This document shows, one piece after another, positions 52,521-61,591 of a stretch of DNA of 64,000 nt. The stretch comes from JAFDBW01 sp963825575 (GTDB lineage Bacteria; Desulfobacterota; Desulfuromonadia; Desulfuromonadales; BM103), in contig CAWGUB010000015.1 of NCBI GenBank assembly GCA_963825575.1, positions 1-64,000 of the forward strand, in the 5' to 3' direction. A program made the translations under genes and the position numbers. Position 1 is the stretch's first letter; the number at the start of each line of letters is the position of its first letter. Under the pieces are notes generated by a model. That model was not told the DNA's origin. It saw nothing but the letters and a program-made list of their open reading frames with translations, and did not search any database.

Positions 52521-53507
52521 GCGATGCCCGATCATTCTGTTGCGCGAAGAGAAGAGACCGGAGCCGGATGTACCAATCATCGTTTGGGTGTCCGTCTCTG
52601 GCAGACGCAGGGAGGCATCGTTGACTCGCACGAGTTTATTCTGGCGGATCATGACCTGGATTTCCCTGATATAGTCATCGCCGCGCTGAGAATACTTTTC
52701 CAACCCTCCTGCCATCGCCATTCCGGTCACTGGTCGACCCGATTTGCGCAACTCCTCCCGGATCTCACGCAGCTTGCGATATGCGCCGTTGCGGTTGAGG
52801 TTGTTCATGTAACTGCGGATCGATTCATAAAGACTGGAGAATGTGCGGACCTCGTAAGTTGCCCCCTCCGGTCGTCCCTCTGGCACGATCCCTGTGCCGG
52901 GCTTGTATGTCCACTCACCGAACAGGTTGTTGCCCAATTGGGCAAACCGGGAGCTCCCCCACGCGGATTCGTTGGCGGCTTGGGCCAGAACCAAAGCCGG
53001 AGGAATGATGTCGACTCTCCGCATTAATCGGGACCGGGTCCGGTGGTCGGTTAGGGGGTGTCCAAGTAAGCCGTAACGCTTGAGAACTTCATCCAGACGT
53101 TCGAGATCTCCGCCCTGTATCTGGTTTGACCTGTGTCTGTTCAATATCTTCAGGACATCTTTCCGTTCCTGTTCGATCTCCTGGTTGGCCAGAAGAACCA
53201 TTGGTAGCAGGCCCATGAAAAATGCATGTTTTTTTGCCTTGGCGCTCGCCATCCGGTCGATGTCGTCTGGAATGCTTTCGAGGATCAATGGTGGGACGCC
53301 TTCTCCCAACTCCTGCCAGTCATAATCGAGGGCCTGGAAAAAGGCCTGCAGCCCGTTTGTCGTCTCCGGGCTAATGGTTGGGATTTCTTCGAGGTCAATC
53401 ATTGACGAATCCGCCCGAGACGGTACGGCATGACCGGATAAAAGAAAAATGTAAATCAAGGTGAGCAAGGACACTCTGAATGATACTATGAAGGGGGAAA
53501 CAGTCAT
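52497..53507 (-). CDS. Glucosaminidase-domain protein (Bax-like)
   Basis: 336-aa exported protein: signal peptide SFRVSLLTLIYIFLLSGHAVPSRA, then a linker, and a glucosaminidase domain with catalytic Glu in ALVLAQAANESAWGSSRFAQ (about 175) and NLFGEWTYKPGTGIVP, as in Bax/FlgJ-type N-acetylglucosaminidases. Likely trims peptidoglycan. Start at MTVSPFIVSFR by signal peptide. Converges with the deacetylase. Confidence 0.87.
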   Translation of the reverse strand: MTVSPFIVSFRVSLLTLIYIFLLSGHAVPSRADSSMIDLEEIPTISPETTNGLQAFFQALDYDWQELGEGVPPLILESIPDDIDRMASAKAKKHAFFMGLLPMVLLANQEIEQERKDVLKILNRHRSNQIQGGDLERLDEVLKRYGLLGHPLTDHRTRSRLMRRVDIIPPALVLAQAANESAWGSSRFAQLGNNLFGEWTYKPGTGIVPEGRPEGATYEVRTFSSLYESIRSYMNNLNRNGAYRKLREIREELRKSGRPVTGMAMAGGLEKYSQRGDDYIREIQVMIRQNKLVRVNDASLRLPETDTQTMIGTSGSGLFSSRNRMIGHRLPARQDP

Positions 53508-53634
53508 CAAGTGGCCTCGATGGAGTGGGACGACCTGCCAGTGATTCGGCAGAATCAACCTTTACATTTTATCATGATATCTTTTGTACAAACAACAACC
53601 AGTTTATTCAATGACCTGGGTCAAAGGAGCAGTT

Positions 53635-54054
53635 ATGAGGTCTTATCGCAAAGAGTTATGGTTCGAAATCTCCAGCCGTCGCGGTTTTATCAATATCACT
53701 TCCCAGATCGAATCCTGTTTGCGTGAAAGTGGAATACAAGAAGGCCTTGTCCTGTGCAATGCCATGCATATTACCGCGTCTGTCTTTATCAATGACGACG
53801 AAAGGGGATTGCACCAGGATTTCGAGCGCTGGCTTGAACTGTTGGCGCCACATGAGCCGTTGTCACTCTACCAACATAACAACACCGGAGAGGATAATGG
53901 TGACGGACATCTGAAACGAACCATAATGGGGCGTGAGGTGGTGGTTGCGGTTACCGCCGGTCAGCTTGATTTCGGCCCATGGGAGCAGATCTTCTATGGC
54001 GAATTTGATGGCCGTCGGCGTAAGCGTGTTCTGGTCAAGATTCTCGGTGAATGA
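53635..54054 (+). CDS. YjbQ family (UPF0047) protein
   Basis: 139-aa protein: FINITSQIESCLRESGIQEG, LCNAMHITASVFINDDERGLHQDFERW, and MGREVVVAVTAGQLDFGPWEQIFYGEFDG; the His pairs of the family are present. YjbQ proteins have weak thiamine-phosphate synthase activity; the true role is unsettled. AAAGGAGC precedes the ATG. Confidence 0.88.
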   Translation: MRSYRKELWFEISSRRGFINITSQIESCLRESGIQEGLVLCNAMHITASVFINDDERGLHQDFERWLELLAPHEPLSLYQHNNTGEDNGDGHLKRTIMGREVVVAVTAGQLDFGPWEQIFYGEFDGRRRKRVLVKILGE

Positions 54055-54172
54055 TACGCGATCACTACCGTATTTGTTAAAACATCGTTTTATATAGTCT
54101 TGCAAATTCAGAGTCATTGCATATAATGAAAGAAAGTTAAAGGTCTGTTGCAATTCTGCGGAGGTAGGCGTC

Positions 54173-54511
54173 ATGAATGCACATATTGTATTCGGGTTGT
54201 TTGCCCTTTATGTCGCAGCCACTTCTCTGTATATGGTTCTTTCCGGCCGTCAGGATGGTGTCCTGGCCAATTTGCGGCGCTTGTGGGGCCGCACTTTGGG
54301 CCACTCTCTCTATTTTTTCGCCAGGGTTGCTCTACCCATGCTGATATGCGTCTTCTGTCTCGGTTGGGGAGTGCGTCATTATGACGCAGCGGTTGCGCTG
54401 CATCATAATGAGCCAGAATTGAATCTCAACCTTGATTCTTATCGCGACCTCATCCGTATGTGGAAGCAGGAAGGGCCTCTGGATGGCCATGATATCATCT
54501 ATGGTGCCTGA
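54173..54511 (+). CDS. Small membrane protein, unknown
   Basis: 112 aa with two membrane helices (HIVFGLFALYVAATSLYMVL and SLYFFARVALPMLICVFCLG) and a charged C-terminus. GGAGG lies before the ATG. No family recognised. A hairpin with a T-run follows at 54558 and may end its transcript. Confidence 0.65.
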   Translation: MNAHIVFGLFALYVAATSLYMVLSGRQDGVLANLRRLWGRTLGHSLYFFARVALPMLICVFCLGWGVRHYDAAVALHHNEPELNLNLDSYRDLIRMWKQEGPLDGHDIIYGA

Positions 54512-54528
54512 CTCAGAGTTTGACAGAC

Positions 54529-54590
54529 TTGACATTCCTGTTCATCGTAACTATCTTCCTCCCGGGTAATTAAGTCTCCGGGAGGTTTTT
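54529..54590 (+). promoter_or_regulatory. htpG upstream hairpin masking the ribosome-binding site, with nearby promoter
   Basis: CCTCCCGG (54558–54565) pairs with CCGGGAGG (54578–54585), loop of 12, and the 3' arm contains the only good ribosome-binding site, followed by TTTTT and ATG. A hairpin that hides the ribosome site of a heat-shock gene fits an RNA thermometer; it equally fits a terminator of the gene before. TTGACA (54529–54534) with TATCTT (54552–54557) may be a promoter; if its transcript starts near 54564 it would lack the 5' arm. Confidence 0.5.
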
Positions 54591-56450
54591 ATGTCAGCCA
54601 AGAAAAAAACAGAACAGGGCAACATCTCCATTCATACGGAAAATATCTTTCCGATCATCAAAAAGTGGCTTTACAGCGATAAAGAAATCTTCCTGCGTGA
54701 GCTCGTCTCCAATGCCGTTGACGCGATTCATAAAATGCAGCATGTCAATCTGATTGAGGGCCTGCAGCAGTCTGATGAGTATCGTGTTGACGTCTACCTG
54801 AACAAGGCCGACAAGACCCTGACGGTCAAGGACAACGGAATCGGCATGACGGCTGATGAAGTGCGCCGTTACATCAACCAGATTGCTTTCTCCTCGGCAG
54901 AGGAGTTTGTGCAGAAATTTAAAGACCTTGAAGACAAGAGCCAGATCATAGGACATTTTGGCCTCGGCTTTTATTCTTCGTTCATGGTCGCTGGAAAGGT
55001 CGAGATACGAACCCTCAGTTACCAGAAGGGCGCCACCGGTGTTCATTGGACGTGCGATGGCTCAACCAGTTACGAGATTGCCGGGATAAAAAAAGGCGAA
55101 CGGGGGACGGAAGTTGTCCTTCATCTCGAAAAAGATGAGCTGGAATTCCTTGAGCCTGCCCGTATTCGTGAAGTCCTGACCAGGTATTGCAACTTTCTCC
55201 CGGTCGCCATTCACCTTGAAGGTGATGTGGTCAATGATCAGAACCCCCTGTGGACGCGGATGGCTTCGGAACTTACCGAGGAAGATTACAGGGAGTTCTA
55301 CCGCAAGTTATATCCGTTTTCCGATGAGCCTCTGTTCTGGATTCACTTGAACATCGACTTTCCGTTCAATCTCAAGGGGATTCTCTACTTCCCCAGGCTG
55401 ACGAATGAATTTGATGTGACCAAAAGCCACATCAAGCTGTTCTGCAACCAGGTCTTTGTCAGCGACAACTGCCCGGAACTGATTCCGGAGTTTCTGATGC
55501 CGCTGCAGGGATGTCTTGATGCACCGGACCTGCCGTTGAACGTGTCCCGTAGTTACCTGCAGAATGAACCGCAGGTACGCAAGATCCGCGACGTCATCTC
55601 GAGCCGTGTTGCCGGGAAACTGGTAGAACTGGACAAGGACGATCGAAAAGCATTTTCAGGCGTCTGGAAGGATATTCACACATTCGTCAAGTTCGGTATG
55701 ATGAGGGATGACAAGTTCTACGAAAAGCTCAAGGAGCATATGTTGTTCGCCCTGAGCGGTTCAGATGAGTGGACAACCCTCCCAGAATACCTCGAAAGCA
55801 TCTCTGCAGCAAAAGCCAAGACGGTTTATTATACTAACGATGAAGTTGCCCAATCGACTTATCTCAAACTGTTCAAAGCCCAGGGGTTGAACGTACTGGT
55901 CCTGGATGCCCAGATCGACTCACATTTCATCCAGTTCCTGGAGATGAAAAACACCGAAATCAAGTTTGCCAGGGTCGATGCCGATGTGACGGAGAACCTG
56001 CTCCAGCAGGACAAGGCTGCTGACCTGATTGATGGTGAGGATGGCAAGACCCGTGATGAGAGGATCGCTGCCTTGTTCAAACAGAATCTTCAGGACGATT
56101 CACTTGAGATCCGCGTTGAACGCCTGAAAGACAATTCGGTTCCGGCAATGGCGCTTTTTTCCGAACAGGATCGGCGCTTTCAGGAGATGACACGTACCCT
56201 GGGTCGGGATATCTCCCTTTCCGACAAAGGGCCGTCACTCTTGATCAACGCCTCCTGTCCGGTCATCGAGAACATTCTTGAGTTACATGCAAAGCAAAAA
56301 ACGGAAGATGTGGAGCTGTTGATTGCCCAGGTGTATGATCTGGCTATGTTGACGTGCCGGGCTTTTGATCAGGAGCGCATGTCGCGTTTTCTGGACCGGA
56401 GCAACCAGCTGTTGGCGAGAGTAAACACAGAAAGCGTGAAAAGCGATTGA
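54591..56450 (+). CDS. htpG: HtpG chaperone (Hsp90)
   Basis: 619-aa ATP-dependent chaperone: IFLRELVSNAVDAIHKMQHV, DNGIGMTADEVRRYINQIAFSSA, IGHFGLGFYSSFMVA and GTEVVLHLEKDE give the GHKL ATPase; middle domain FWIHLNIDFPFNLKGILYFP with the catalytic Arg in NVSRSYLQNEPQVRKI; C-terminal dimer domain. Standard length. The start is fixed by the masked GGGAGG. Confidence 0.97.
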   Translation: MSAKKKTEQGNISIHTENIFPIIKKWLYSDKEIFLRELVSNAVDAIHKMQHVNLIEGLQQSDEYRVDVYLNKADKTLTVKDNGIGMTADEVRRYINQIAFSSAEEFVQKFKDLEDKSQIIGHFGLGFYSSFMVAGKVEIRTLSYQKGATGVHWTCDGSTSYEIAGIKKGERGTEVVLHLEKDELEFLEPARIREVLTRYCNFLPVAIHLEGDVVNDQNPLWTRMASELTEEDYREFYRKLYPFSDEPLFWIHLNIDFPFNLKGILYFPRLTNEFDVTKSHIKLFCNQVFVSDNCPELIPEFLMPLQGCLDAPDLPLNVSRSYLQNEPQVRKIRDVISSRVAGKLVELDKDDRKAFSGVWKDIHTFVKFGMMRDDKFYEKLKEHMLFALSGSDEWTTLPEYLESISAAKAKTVYYTNDEVAQSTYLKLFKAQGLNVLVLDAQIDSHFIQFLEMKNTEIKFARVDADVTENLLQQDKAADLIDGEDGKTRDERIAALFKQNLQDDSLEIRVERLKDNSVPAMALFSEQDRRFQEMTRTLGRDISLSDKGPSLLINASCPVIENILELHAKQKTEDVELLIAQVYDLAMLTCRAFDQERMSRFLDRSNQLLARVNTESVKSD

Positions 56451-56475
56451 GCTTAGCCTGTTGCGCCGTAAAGAG

Positions 56476-56505
56476 ATGAAAAGGAGCCGATTTCGGCTCC
56501 TTTCA
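56476..56505 (+). terminator. Terminator after htpG
   Basis: AAAGGAGCCGA-TT-TCGGCTCCTTT stem; T-run short. Directly precedes repeat copy 3. Confidence 0.6.
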
Positions 56506-57075
56506 GGCTGCTGATAAAGTTCAGCTTTGATGTTTAGAAGGGCAACAGAAGGATAATCCGTTGCCCTTTTTTCATTGTCCTCCGGAATTTAAAGACAAAA
56601 GCAAAATCCGGGGGTTGCGCCCCCCGACTGCGCCTTGCTCTTTTGCTGGCCCAAAAGAGTAAGCAGAAAAGGGCCTGCGCTGCGCTGGGCATGTCTGGTT
56701 CGAAAAGGCGGCAACCTCAACCCGGATGGTTCTAGTCGACAAAGAGCCGAGCTTTCCCCCGCAGGTGACGAGGCTCTTGAGAGCCTCTTCTTCTCTGGAG
56801 GGTTGGTTCAATGGTCATTCTTTTAGGCTTTTCTCTTGTAGGTCACACAGAAAGGTCAGGCCCTTTGACACAGGGTTTGATCCCATCACAGTAGGTTCTT
56901 GAAGTCACAGAAATCAGGCAAAGGAGATGCCCTCCGCAAGGAGAAAGGCATTTTTGCATACTTTTGTTGCCGGACAAAAGTATGGCGTCGGGCGGGACGC
57001 GACCCGCCGGTTTTGCTTCTAAGCATTTCAAGGAAAGAAAAAGGGCAACAGATTAACCAACTGTTGCCCTCTCTG
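56504..57075. repeat. Multi-hairpin intergenic repeat, copy 3
   Basis: Starts CAGGCTGCTGATAAAGTTCAGC and has terminal hairpins GGGCAACAGA/TCCGTTGCCC (about 56540) and GGGCAACAG/CTGTTGCCC (about 57043–57070). The internal stems match copy 2, with G·U in CTTGCTCTTTTG/CAAAAGAGTAAG. The final terminator block of copies 1 and 2 is missing. No gene inside. Confidence 0.88.
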
Positions 57076-57109
57076 TCGTGAAGTCTGGCGGGACTTCCCG
57101 GATCGCCTC

Positions 57110-57502
57110 CTACATCCGATAGACCGTCACAGAACCTTGCCGAACCTGTTTTCCCAGCCACGCACTCAAGCCCTTTCGCCACAACTCACGAGTAATCGGA
57201 ACCAGAAAACTGAAGCCGAGAGCATCTGTGAAAAAGCCCGGTGTCAGCAGCAGTAACCCACCGACCAAGATCAATGCACCGTCGATCAGAGTCTGTGCTG
57301 GCATCTGGCCGTTGGCAGTGTCCTGCTGAATTTTTCTCAAGATTTCCAGCCCCTGACTACGAGCGAGCCAAGCCCCCGCAACCCCGGTCATCATGATCAG
57401 ACCAATCGTCGCACCGATGCCGATTATGCGGCCCGCTTCGATCAGTATGTACAGCTCCATAACTGGTACAAAAACAAAGATTAACAGGAGTTTTATGAAC
57501 AT
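57110..57502 (-). CDS. fxsA: FxsA family membrane protein
   Basis: 130-aa inner-membrane protein: FIKLLLIFVFVPVMELYILIE, IGLIMMTGVAGAWLARSQG, and LLLLTPGFFTDALGFSFLVP, the FxsA signature. Its removal in E. coli relieves exclusion of phage T7 by F plasmid (FxsA overproduction suppresses PifA); its normal role is unknown. Stop at 57110 is 35 bases from repeat copy 3. Confidence 0.9.
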   Translation of the reverse strand: MFIKLLLIFVFVPVMELYILIEAGRIIGIGATIGLIMMTGVAGAWLARSQGLEILRKIQQDTANGQMPAQTLIDGALILVGGLLLLTPGFFTDALGFSFLVPITRELWRKGLSAWLGKQVRQGSVTVYRM

Positions 57503-57813
57503 GGCCCCTCACTTAATGGATTTTAGCCAATGAAAGTTTTGCTAACAAACATCATATATAGTTGCCATTTAAATCATGTGGTAACCAGCTGATTTTATTG
57601 GGTAAAAAATGTGCACATTTTTTGGGCATATAGCTGAAGTGGTCATAAAGTGGTTTTAGGTTTAGTTTGTGCACATGGTTTTCAACACCTTGTCCACACT
57701 TTTTGTGGACAAGGTTTGCAGATGCCCGAAACGCTTCGTTTTTTTGAATATCAGTATGTGTCTGACAGGATAAGTTCATTGCAATCCGGCGAGTCTCATG
57801 GCCGGAGGCGGCT
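57503..57813. other. AT-rich intergenic region with DnaA-box-like repeats
   Basis: Holds a 20-bp perfect palindrome, A6-TGTGCACA-T6 (57604–57623); TTGTGCACA (57667–57675); and TTGTCCACA (57690–57698) facing its inverse TGTGGACAA (57704–57712), which together form an 11-pair hairpin CCTTGTCCACA/TGTGGACAAGG. These resemble DnaA boxes (TTWTNCACA), with G at the third base. The flanks are AT-rich. Could be a replication-origin or DnaA-titration site, or an operator. Confidence 0.4.
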
Positions 57814-58503
57814 TCACTCTTTGTCCAGTTCCTGCAATAATTTGCGAGTCGTATTGCGTAAGGCTGTCTCGGCATCAAGGCCTTTGTCATGTGATACACG
57901 CACAAGCTGGAACAGGAGTCGGCCAATGGTTTCTTCGTTGATGACTCGGCCTTTGTCCTGGTCCGCGATCCAATCTATCGTTTCAGCAATCCCGTGGTAG
58001 ACGGGTAATTCCTGTTGACGGTGTGTTTTGTACGTTCTGGCGATCAGTTTCTGCGCACGTTGCAGGGCTGGCAGCTTGCTTGGCAGATAGTCTGCGAGGC
58101 AACTTTTGTTATGGCTCGCTTCAGAGCGTTTGATGGTTTCCCACTGTGTGTCCAGTTCGATCGTTGCAGAATCATGGTTTTCACGAGCAAAGACATGGGG
58201 GTGGCGTCGCAGGAGTTTTTCTGCAATGCACGCCGACACATCATAAAAATCAAACTGATCCCGCTCCGAAAAAATCTGTGCCAGGAACACAACCTGTAGA
58301 AGCAGATCACCAAGTTCATCGAGTATGAGCTCCGTGTCACCTTCTTCAATTGCATCTATCAACTCACAGGCTTCTTCAAGGATGTATGGTGCCAGGCTCT
58401 CGGGAGTCTGTTCAACATCCCATGGACAGCCATCCGGAGCTCTCAGGTCGCGCATAATCTTCAGCAGGGCGTCTATGCTTTTATGGGGGAGTTTATGAGT
58501 CAT
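57814..58503 (-). CDS. mazG: Nucleoside triphosphate pyrophosphohydrolase MazG
   Basis: 229-aa protein with two MazG repeats; the first has CPWDVEQTPESLAPYILEEACELIDAIE, E-x2-E metal sites and LDELGDLLLQVVFLAQI. It cleaves NTPs to NMP and PPi, housekeeping of the nucleotide pool and, in E. coli, of ppGpp levels. Stands alone on the − strand. Confidence 0.93.
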   Translation of the reverse strand: MTHKLPHKSIDALLKIMRDLRAPDGCPWDVEQTPESLAPYILEEACELIDAIEEGDTELILDELGDLLLQVVFLAQIFSERDQFDFYDVSACIAEKLLRRHPHVFARENHDSATIELDTQWETIKRSEASHNKSCLADYLPSKLPALQRAQKLIARTYKTHRQQELPVYHGIAETIDWIADQDKGRVINEETIGRLLFQLVRVSHDKGLDAETALRNTTRKLLQELDKE

Positions 58504-58653
58504 ATTGGATCTTTTCCCAAACCGTGTTGACCCCTTCTACCGCAGCTCATAAAAGATTGCAAGTGACCGTAATTTCGGGGCACTTAAGACTTGCAAATTT
58601 ATCTTTAATACGTTAATAGAGAGGACTTGGTTTCAGGCTGGGGTGAAAACCTC

Positions 58654-58681
58654 TTGACTGTTTCCGAGAGGTTCCTATACT
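58654..58681 (+). promoter_or_regulatory. Promoter of the yceD–fab run
   Basis: TTGACT (58654–58659), 16-base spacer, TATACT (58676–58681): the strongest sigma-70-type match in the window; transcript start near 58688. Confidence 0.65.
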
Positions 58682-58716
58682 GGCGCCCTGCCTGAGTTGT
58701 AATGAGGTAAATTGTC

Positions 58717-59256
58717 GTGCTTATACAGATCGACAAACTGAGAAGGCGGCCGCGCCGGATTGAGATTGATGAACAGGCATCAGGTTTCACATTCCTGCGT
58801 GAACTCATTGATCAGGGAACAGTTGACTTCAAGGATACGATCCGCGGTACGTTGACAGCAACCTGGGCAGGTAAAATCATCGAGGTGGCGGGCAATCTGG
58901 AGACAACGGTAACGTCATCGTGCGGCCGCTGTCTGAAGCCCATTATCAGCCATCTGGAGATTCAGGCGATGTTCTGTTACAGCGAGCTTGTCAATGACGA
59001 GGCAAGCGTTGTCGAGGATTTGGAAATTCAGGAGCAAGAACTGGGCCTGATAACATACTCCGGCACGGAGATTGACCTGCGGCCTGATATCGAGCAGGAA
59101 ATTATCATGGCCTTGCCACAGCAACTCCTTTGCGGAGACGACTGTAAGGGCCTGTGTCCGGTTTGCGGCATCGACCTGAACCAGGGACAATGTTCATGCG
59201 AGCCGCCGGTTTTTCATGCAGGCCTTGCCGCACTGAAAAACTTCAGAGTAGAATAG
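58717..59256 (+). CDS. yceD: YceD/DUF177 protein
   Basis: 179-aa protein with the DUF177 pattern: TSSCGRCLKPI and CGDDCKGLCPVCGIDLNQGQC (Cys-rich zinc-like end). Co-conserved with rpmF and known in plants and bacteria to act in 23S rRNA/50S assembly. GTG start, eight bases after GAGGT. First gene of the run to fabF. Confidence 0.9.
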   Translation: MLIQIDKLRRRPRRIEIDEQASGFTFLRELIDQGTVDFKDTIRGTLTATWAGKIIEVAGNLETTVTSSCGRCLKPIISHLEIQAMFCYSELVNDEASVVEDLEIQEQELGLITYSGTEIDLRPDIEQEIIMALPQQLLCGDDCKGLCPVCGIDLNQGQCSCEPPVFHAGLAALKNFRVE

Positions 59257-59328
59257 CCAGGCAGAGGGCATGATGCCCATAACATATCAGACCAGATAAA
59301 TCGGTATATTTAAGGAGACTTTTAAAAA

Positions 59329-59508
59329 ATGGCAGTACCGAAGAAAAAAACCTCAAAATCCAAGCGCAATATGCGCCGCTCCCATGACGGCTTGAAAACT
59401 CCCGGTATCTCTCTCTGTCCGCAATGCAAGGAGCCCAAACAGGCTCATCGTGCCTGTCCTTCCTGTGGCAGCTACAAGGGCAAGGAAGTCCTCAACACTG
59501 AAGAATAA
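59329..59508 (+). CDS. rpmF: Ribosomal protein bL32
   Basis: 59 residues: MAVPKKKTSKSKRNMRRSHDG, LCPQCKEPKQAHRACPSCGSYKG, with two C-x2-C zinc pairs. Ribosome site AAGGAG at 59312–59317, then ATG at 59329. It sits in its usual place before plsX. Confidence 0.97.
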   Translation: MAVPKKKTSKSKRNMRRSHDGLKTPGISLCPQCKEPKQAHRACPSCGSYKGKEVLNTEE

Positions 59509-59519
59509 GGGCGCTTCCT

Positions 59520-60567
59520 TTGAATAGTCGTCCAATAGTCGCCATTGATGCCATGGGAGGAGATAATGCTCCTGCCCATGAAGTTTCCGGTGCTGTCATG
59601 GCTGCCCGGAAGTGGCAGATTCCAGTTATCCTGGTTGGTCGGTCCGAGCTTGTTGAGAAGGAACTGGCAAACCACGATATACAGGGCCTTGATATAAAGG
59701 TCGTGCAGGCGGCTGAAGTTGTCGGCATGCACGATTCGGCCTCTGATGCAGTCCGCAAGAAAAAGGATTCGTCAATCCGCGTTGCCTTTGACCTGGTCAA
59801 ACAGGGTGAAGCCAGCGCGGTTGTCAGTACCGGTAATTCCGGCGCCACGATGGCCGCCGGGATGTTTGTGCTGAAGCGTATCCCCGGGATTGACCGCCCG
59901 GCGATTGCAACTGTGGTCCCAAACCTGAAGGACCAGACGATTATCCTTGACGTTGGAGGCACTGTGGACTGCAAACCCATGCATCTTGTCCAGTTCGCTC
60001 TGATGGGGAGCGTCTTCAGTGCCCAGATGTTTGAAAAAAAATCTCCCCGGGTCGGGTTGTTGTCAAACGGTGAAGAAGAATCCAAAGGGCAATGAACTGA
60101 CACGCTTGATTAATCTGAAACTCAAGGAAACCTCCTTGAATTACACTGGTTATACTGAAGGTCGTGACATTTACAACGGCAAGGTTGATGTCGTTGTTTG
60201 TGACGGCTTTGTCGGTAATGTCGTGCTGAAAGTTTCAGAAGGCCTCGCGGAAGCGATGGGGCTGATGCTGCGCCGGGAGTTTAGCTCAAGGCTCATGTCT
60301 AGAATTGGCTATCTGTTGGTCAAGCCTTCACTGAAGGCTTTCCGCAATAAGGTCGATTACGCTACGTATGGTGGCGCCCCCCTGCTTGGTATCCAGGGCA
60401 CTGTGATGATTTGCCACGGCAGCTCCAGCCCGAAAGCGATCATGAATGCCATCAAGATGGCCTATGATTACGACAAACGCCAGGTAAAGAACCGCATGAT
60501 TGAACGTCTCGATGAAGTTCGCATGGAAATCAAGGATGATGCTGAGCCTGCTGAAGCTGTCAGTTAA
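59520..60567 (+). CDS. plsX: Phosphate acyltransferase PlsX, one apparent frameshift
   Basis: Makes acyl-phosphate from acyl-ACP for phospholipid synthesis, about 348 aa. TTG start gives NSRPIVAIDAMGGDNAPAHE; then VVSTGNSGATMAAGMF, GLLSNGEEESKG and ALEKLKVDVVVCDGFVGNVVLK-like KVDVVVCDGFVGNVVLKVSEG. The frame breaks at about 60089: AAAGGGCAATGA reads to a stop, while AAAGGCAATGAACTG restores ESKGNELTRLI. An extra G in a G-run is a classic sequencing error, and plsX is normally needed, so I read this as an assembly error rather than a dead gene. Confidence 0.88.
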
Positions 60568-60591
60568 CTGCACACTGCAAGGAGCAGAAAT

Positions 60592-61572
60592 GTGATTAGA
60601 GTACGTATTACCGGTACCGGATCTTACGTCCCTGAAAAGATTCTCACCAATCAGGATTTCGAGAAGTATCTCGACACCACCGATGAGTGGATCGTGGCCC
60701 GGACTGGCATTCGCGAGCGACATATAGCTGCTGAAGGTGAGAACACCTCTGATCTGTGTGTTCATGCCGCCCGTAACGCACTTGATATGGCCGGCATCAA
60801 GGCTGAAGATATTGACTTGATCATCGTGGCGACGATCACCGGAGATTATCCGTGGCCGGCAACGGCCTGTATCGTTCAGGACAGGCTCGGGGCCGGGCAG
60901 TGCGGAGCTTTCGATATTTCTGCTGCCTGTAGCGGTTTCCTCTATGCAATGAGCACCGCGGTTGCCCAGATTGAATCGGGCGCAATTAAACGGGCCCTGG
61001 TAATCGGCGCAGAAACGCTCTCGCGAATTGTTGATTATAATGACCGCAACACCTGTCTGCTGTTCGGCGATGCCGCCGGAGCTGTGATCCTCGAAGCCAG
61101 GGAAGGTGAGCGAGGTATCCTCTCTTCACATTTGCACGCTGACGGTTCATACCTTGAGTTACTGTATCAACCAGGGTTCGGTACGGCTGTGACTCCGACT
61201 GAGAAGATTGTCCGCGATCGTGGTTATTTCTTGAAGATGCAGGGCAATGAGGTTTTCAAGGTTGCGGTAAAGATGTTGGCAGAAGTTGCCCAGGAAGCAC
61301 TTGATGCCAATGGCATGACGGTTGACGATATTGATCTTCTGATCCCGCACCAGGCCAATATTCGGATTCTTGAAGCAACGGCGAAACGGATGAAGTTGCC
61401 TGCGGAGAAGGTTTATATTAATGTTGATCGCTTTGGCAATACGTCTGCGGCGACGATCCCTCTGGCTCTTGATGAAGCGAATCGAGCTGGAAAATTGAAA
61501 GAGAATGACATTATTGTCCTGAATGCTTTTGGTGGCGGCTTTACCTGGGCTGCAACCTGTCTGCGCTGGTAG
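60592..61572 (+). CDS. fabH: Beta-ketoacyl-ACP synthase III
   Basis: Condenses acetyl-CoA with malonyl-ACP to start fatty acid synthesis. The 326-aa thiolase fold has catalytic Cys in DISAACSGFLYAM (about 113), His in LIPHQANIRI (about 245) and Asn in GNTSAATIPLAL. GTG start. Confidence 0.96.
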   Translation: MIRVRITGTGSYVPEKILTNQDFEKYLDTTDEWIVARTGIRERHIAAEGENTSDLCVHAARNALDMAGIKAEDIDLIIVATITGDYPWPATACIVQDRLGAGQCGAFDISAACSGFLYAMSTAVAQIESGAIKRALVIGAETLSRIVDYNDRNTCLLFGDAAGAVILEAREGERGILSSHLHADGSYLELLYQPGFGTAVTPTEKIVRDRGYFLKMQGNEVFKVAVKMLAEVAQEALDANGMTVDDIDLLIPHQANIRILEATAKRMKLPAEKVYINVDRFGNTSAATIPLALDEANRAGKLKENDIIVLNAFGGGFTWAATCLRW

Positions 61573-61591
61573 GTCTGGAGATTGAATTGAT

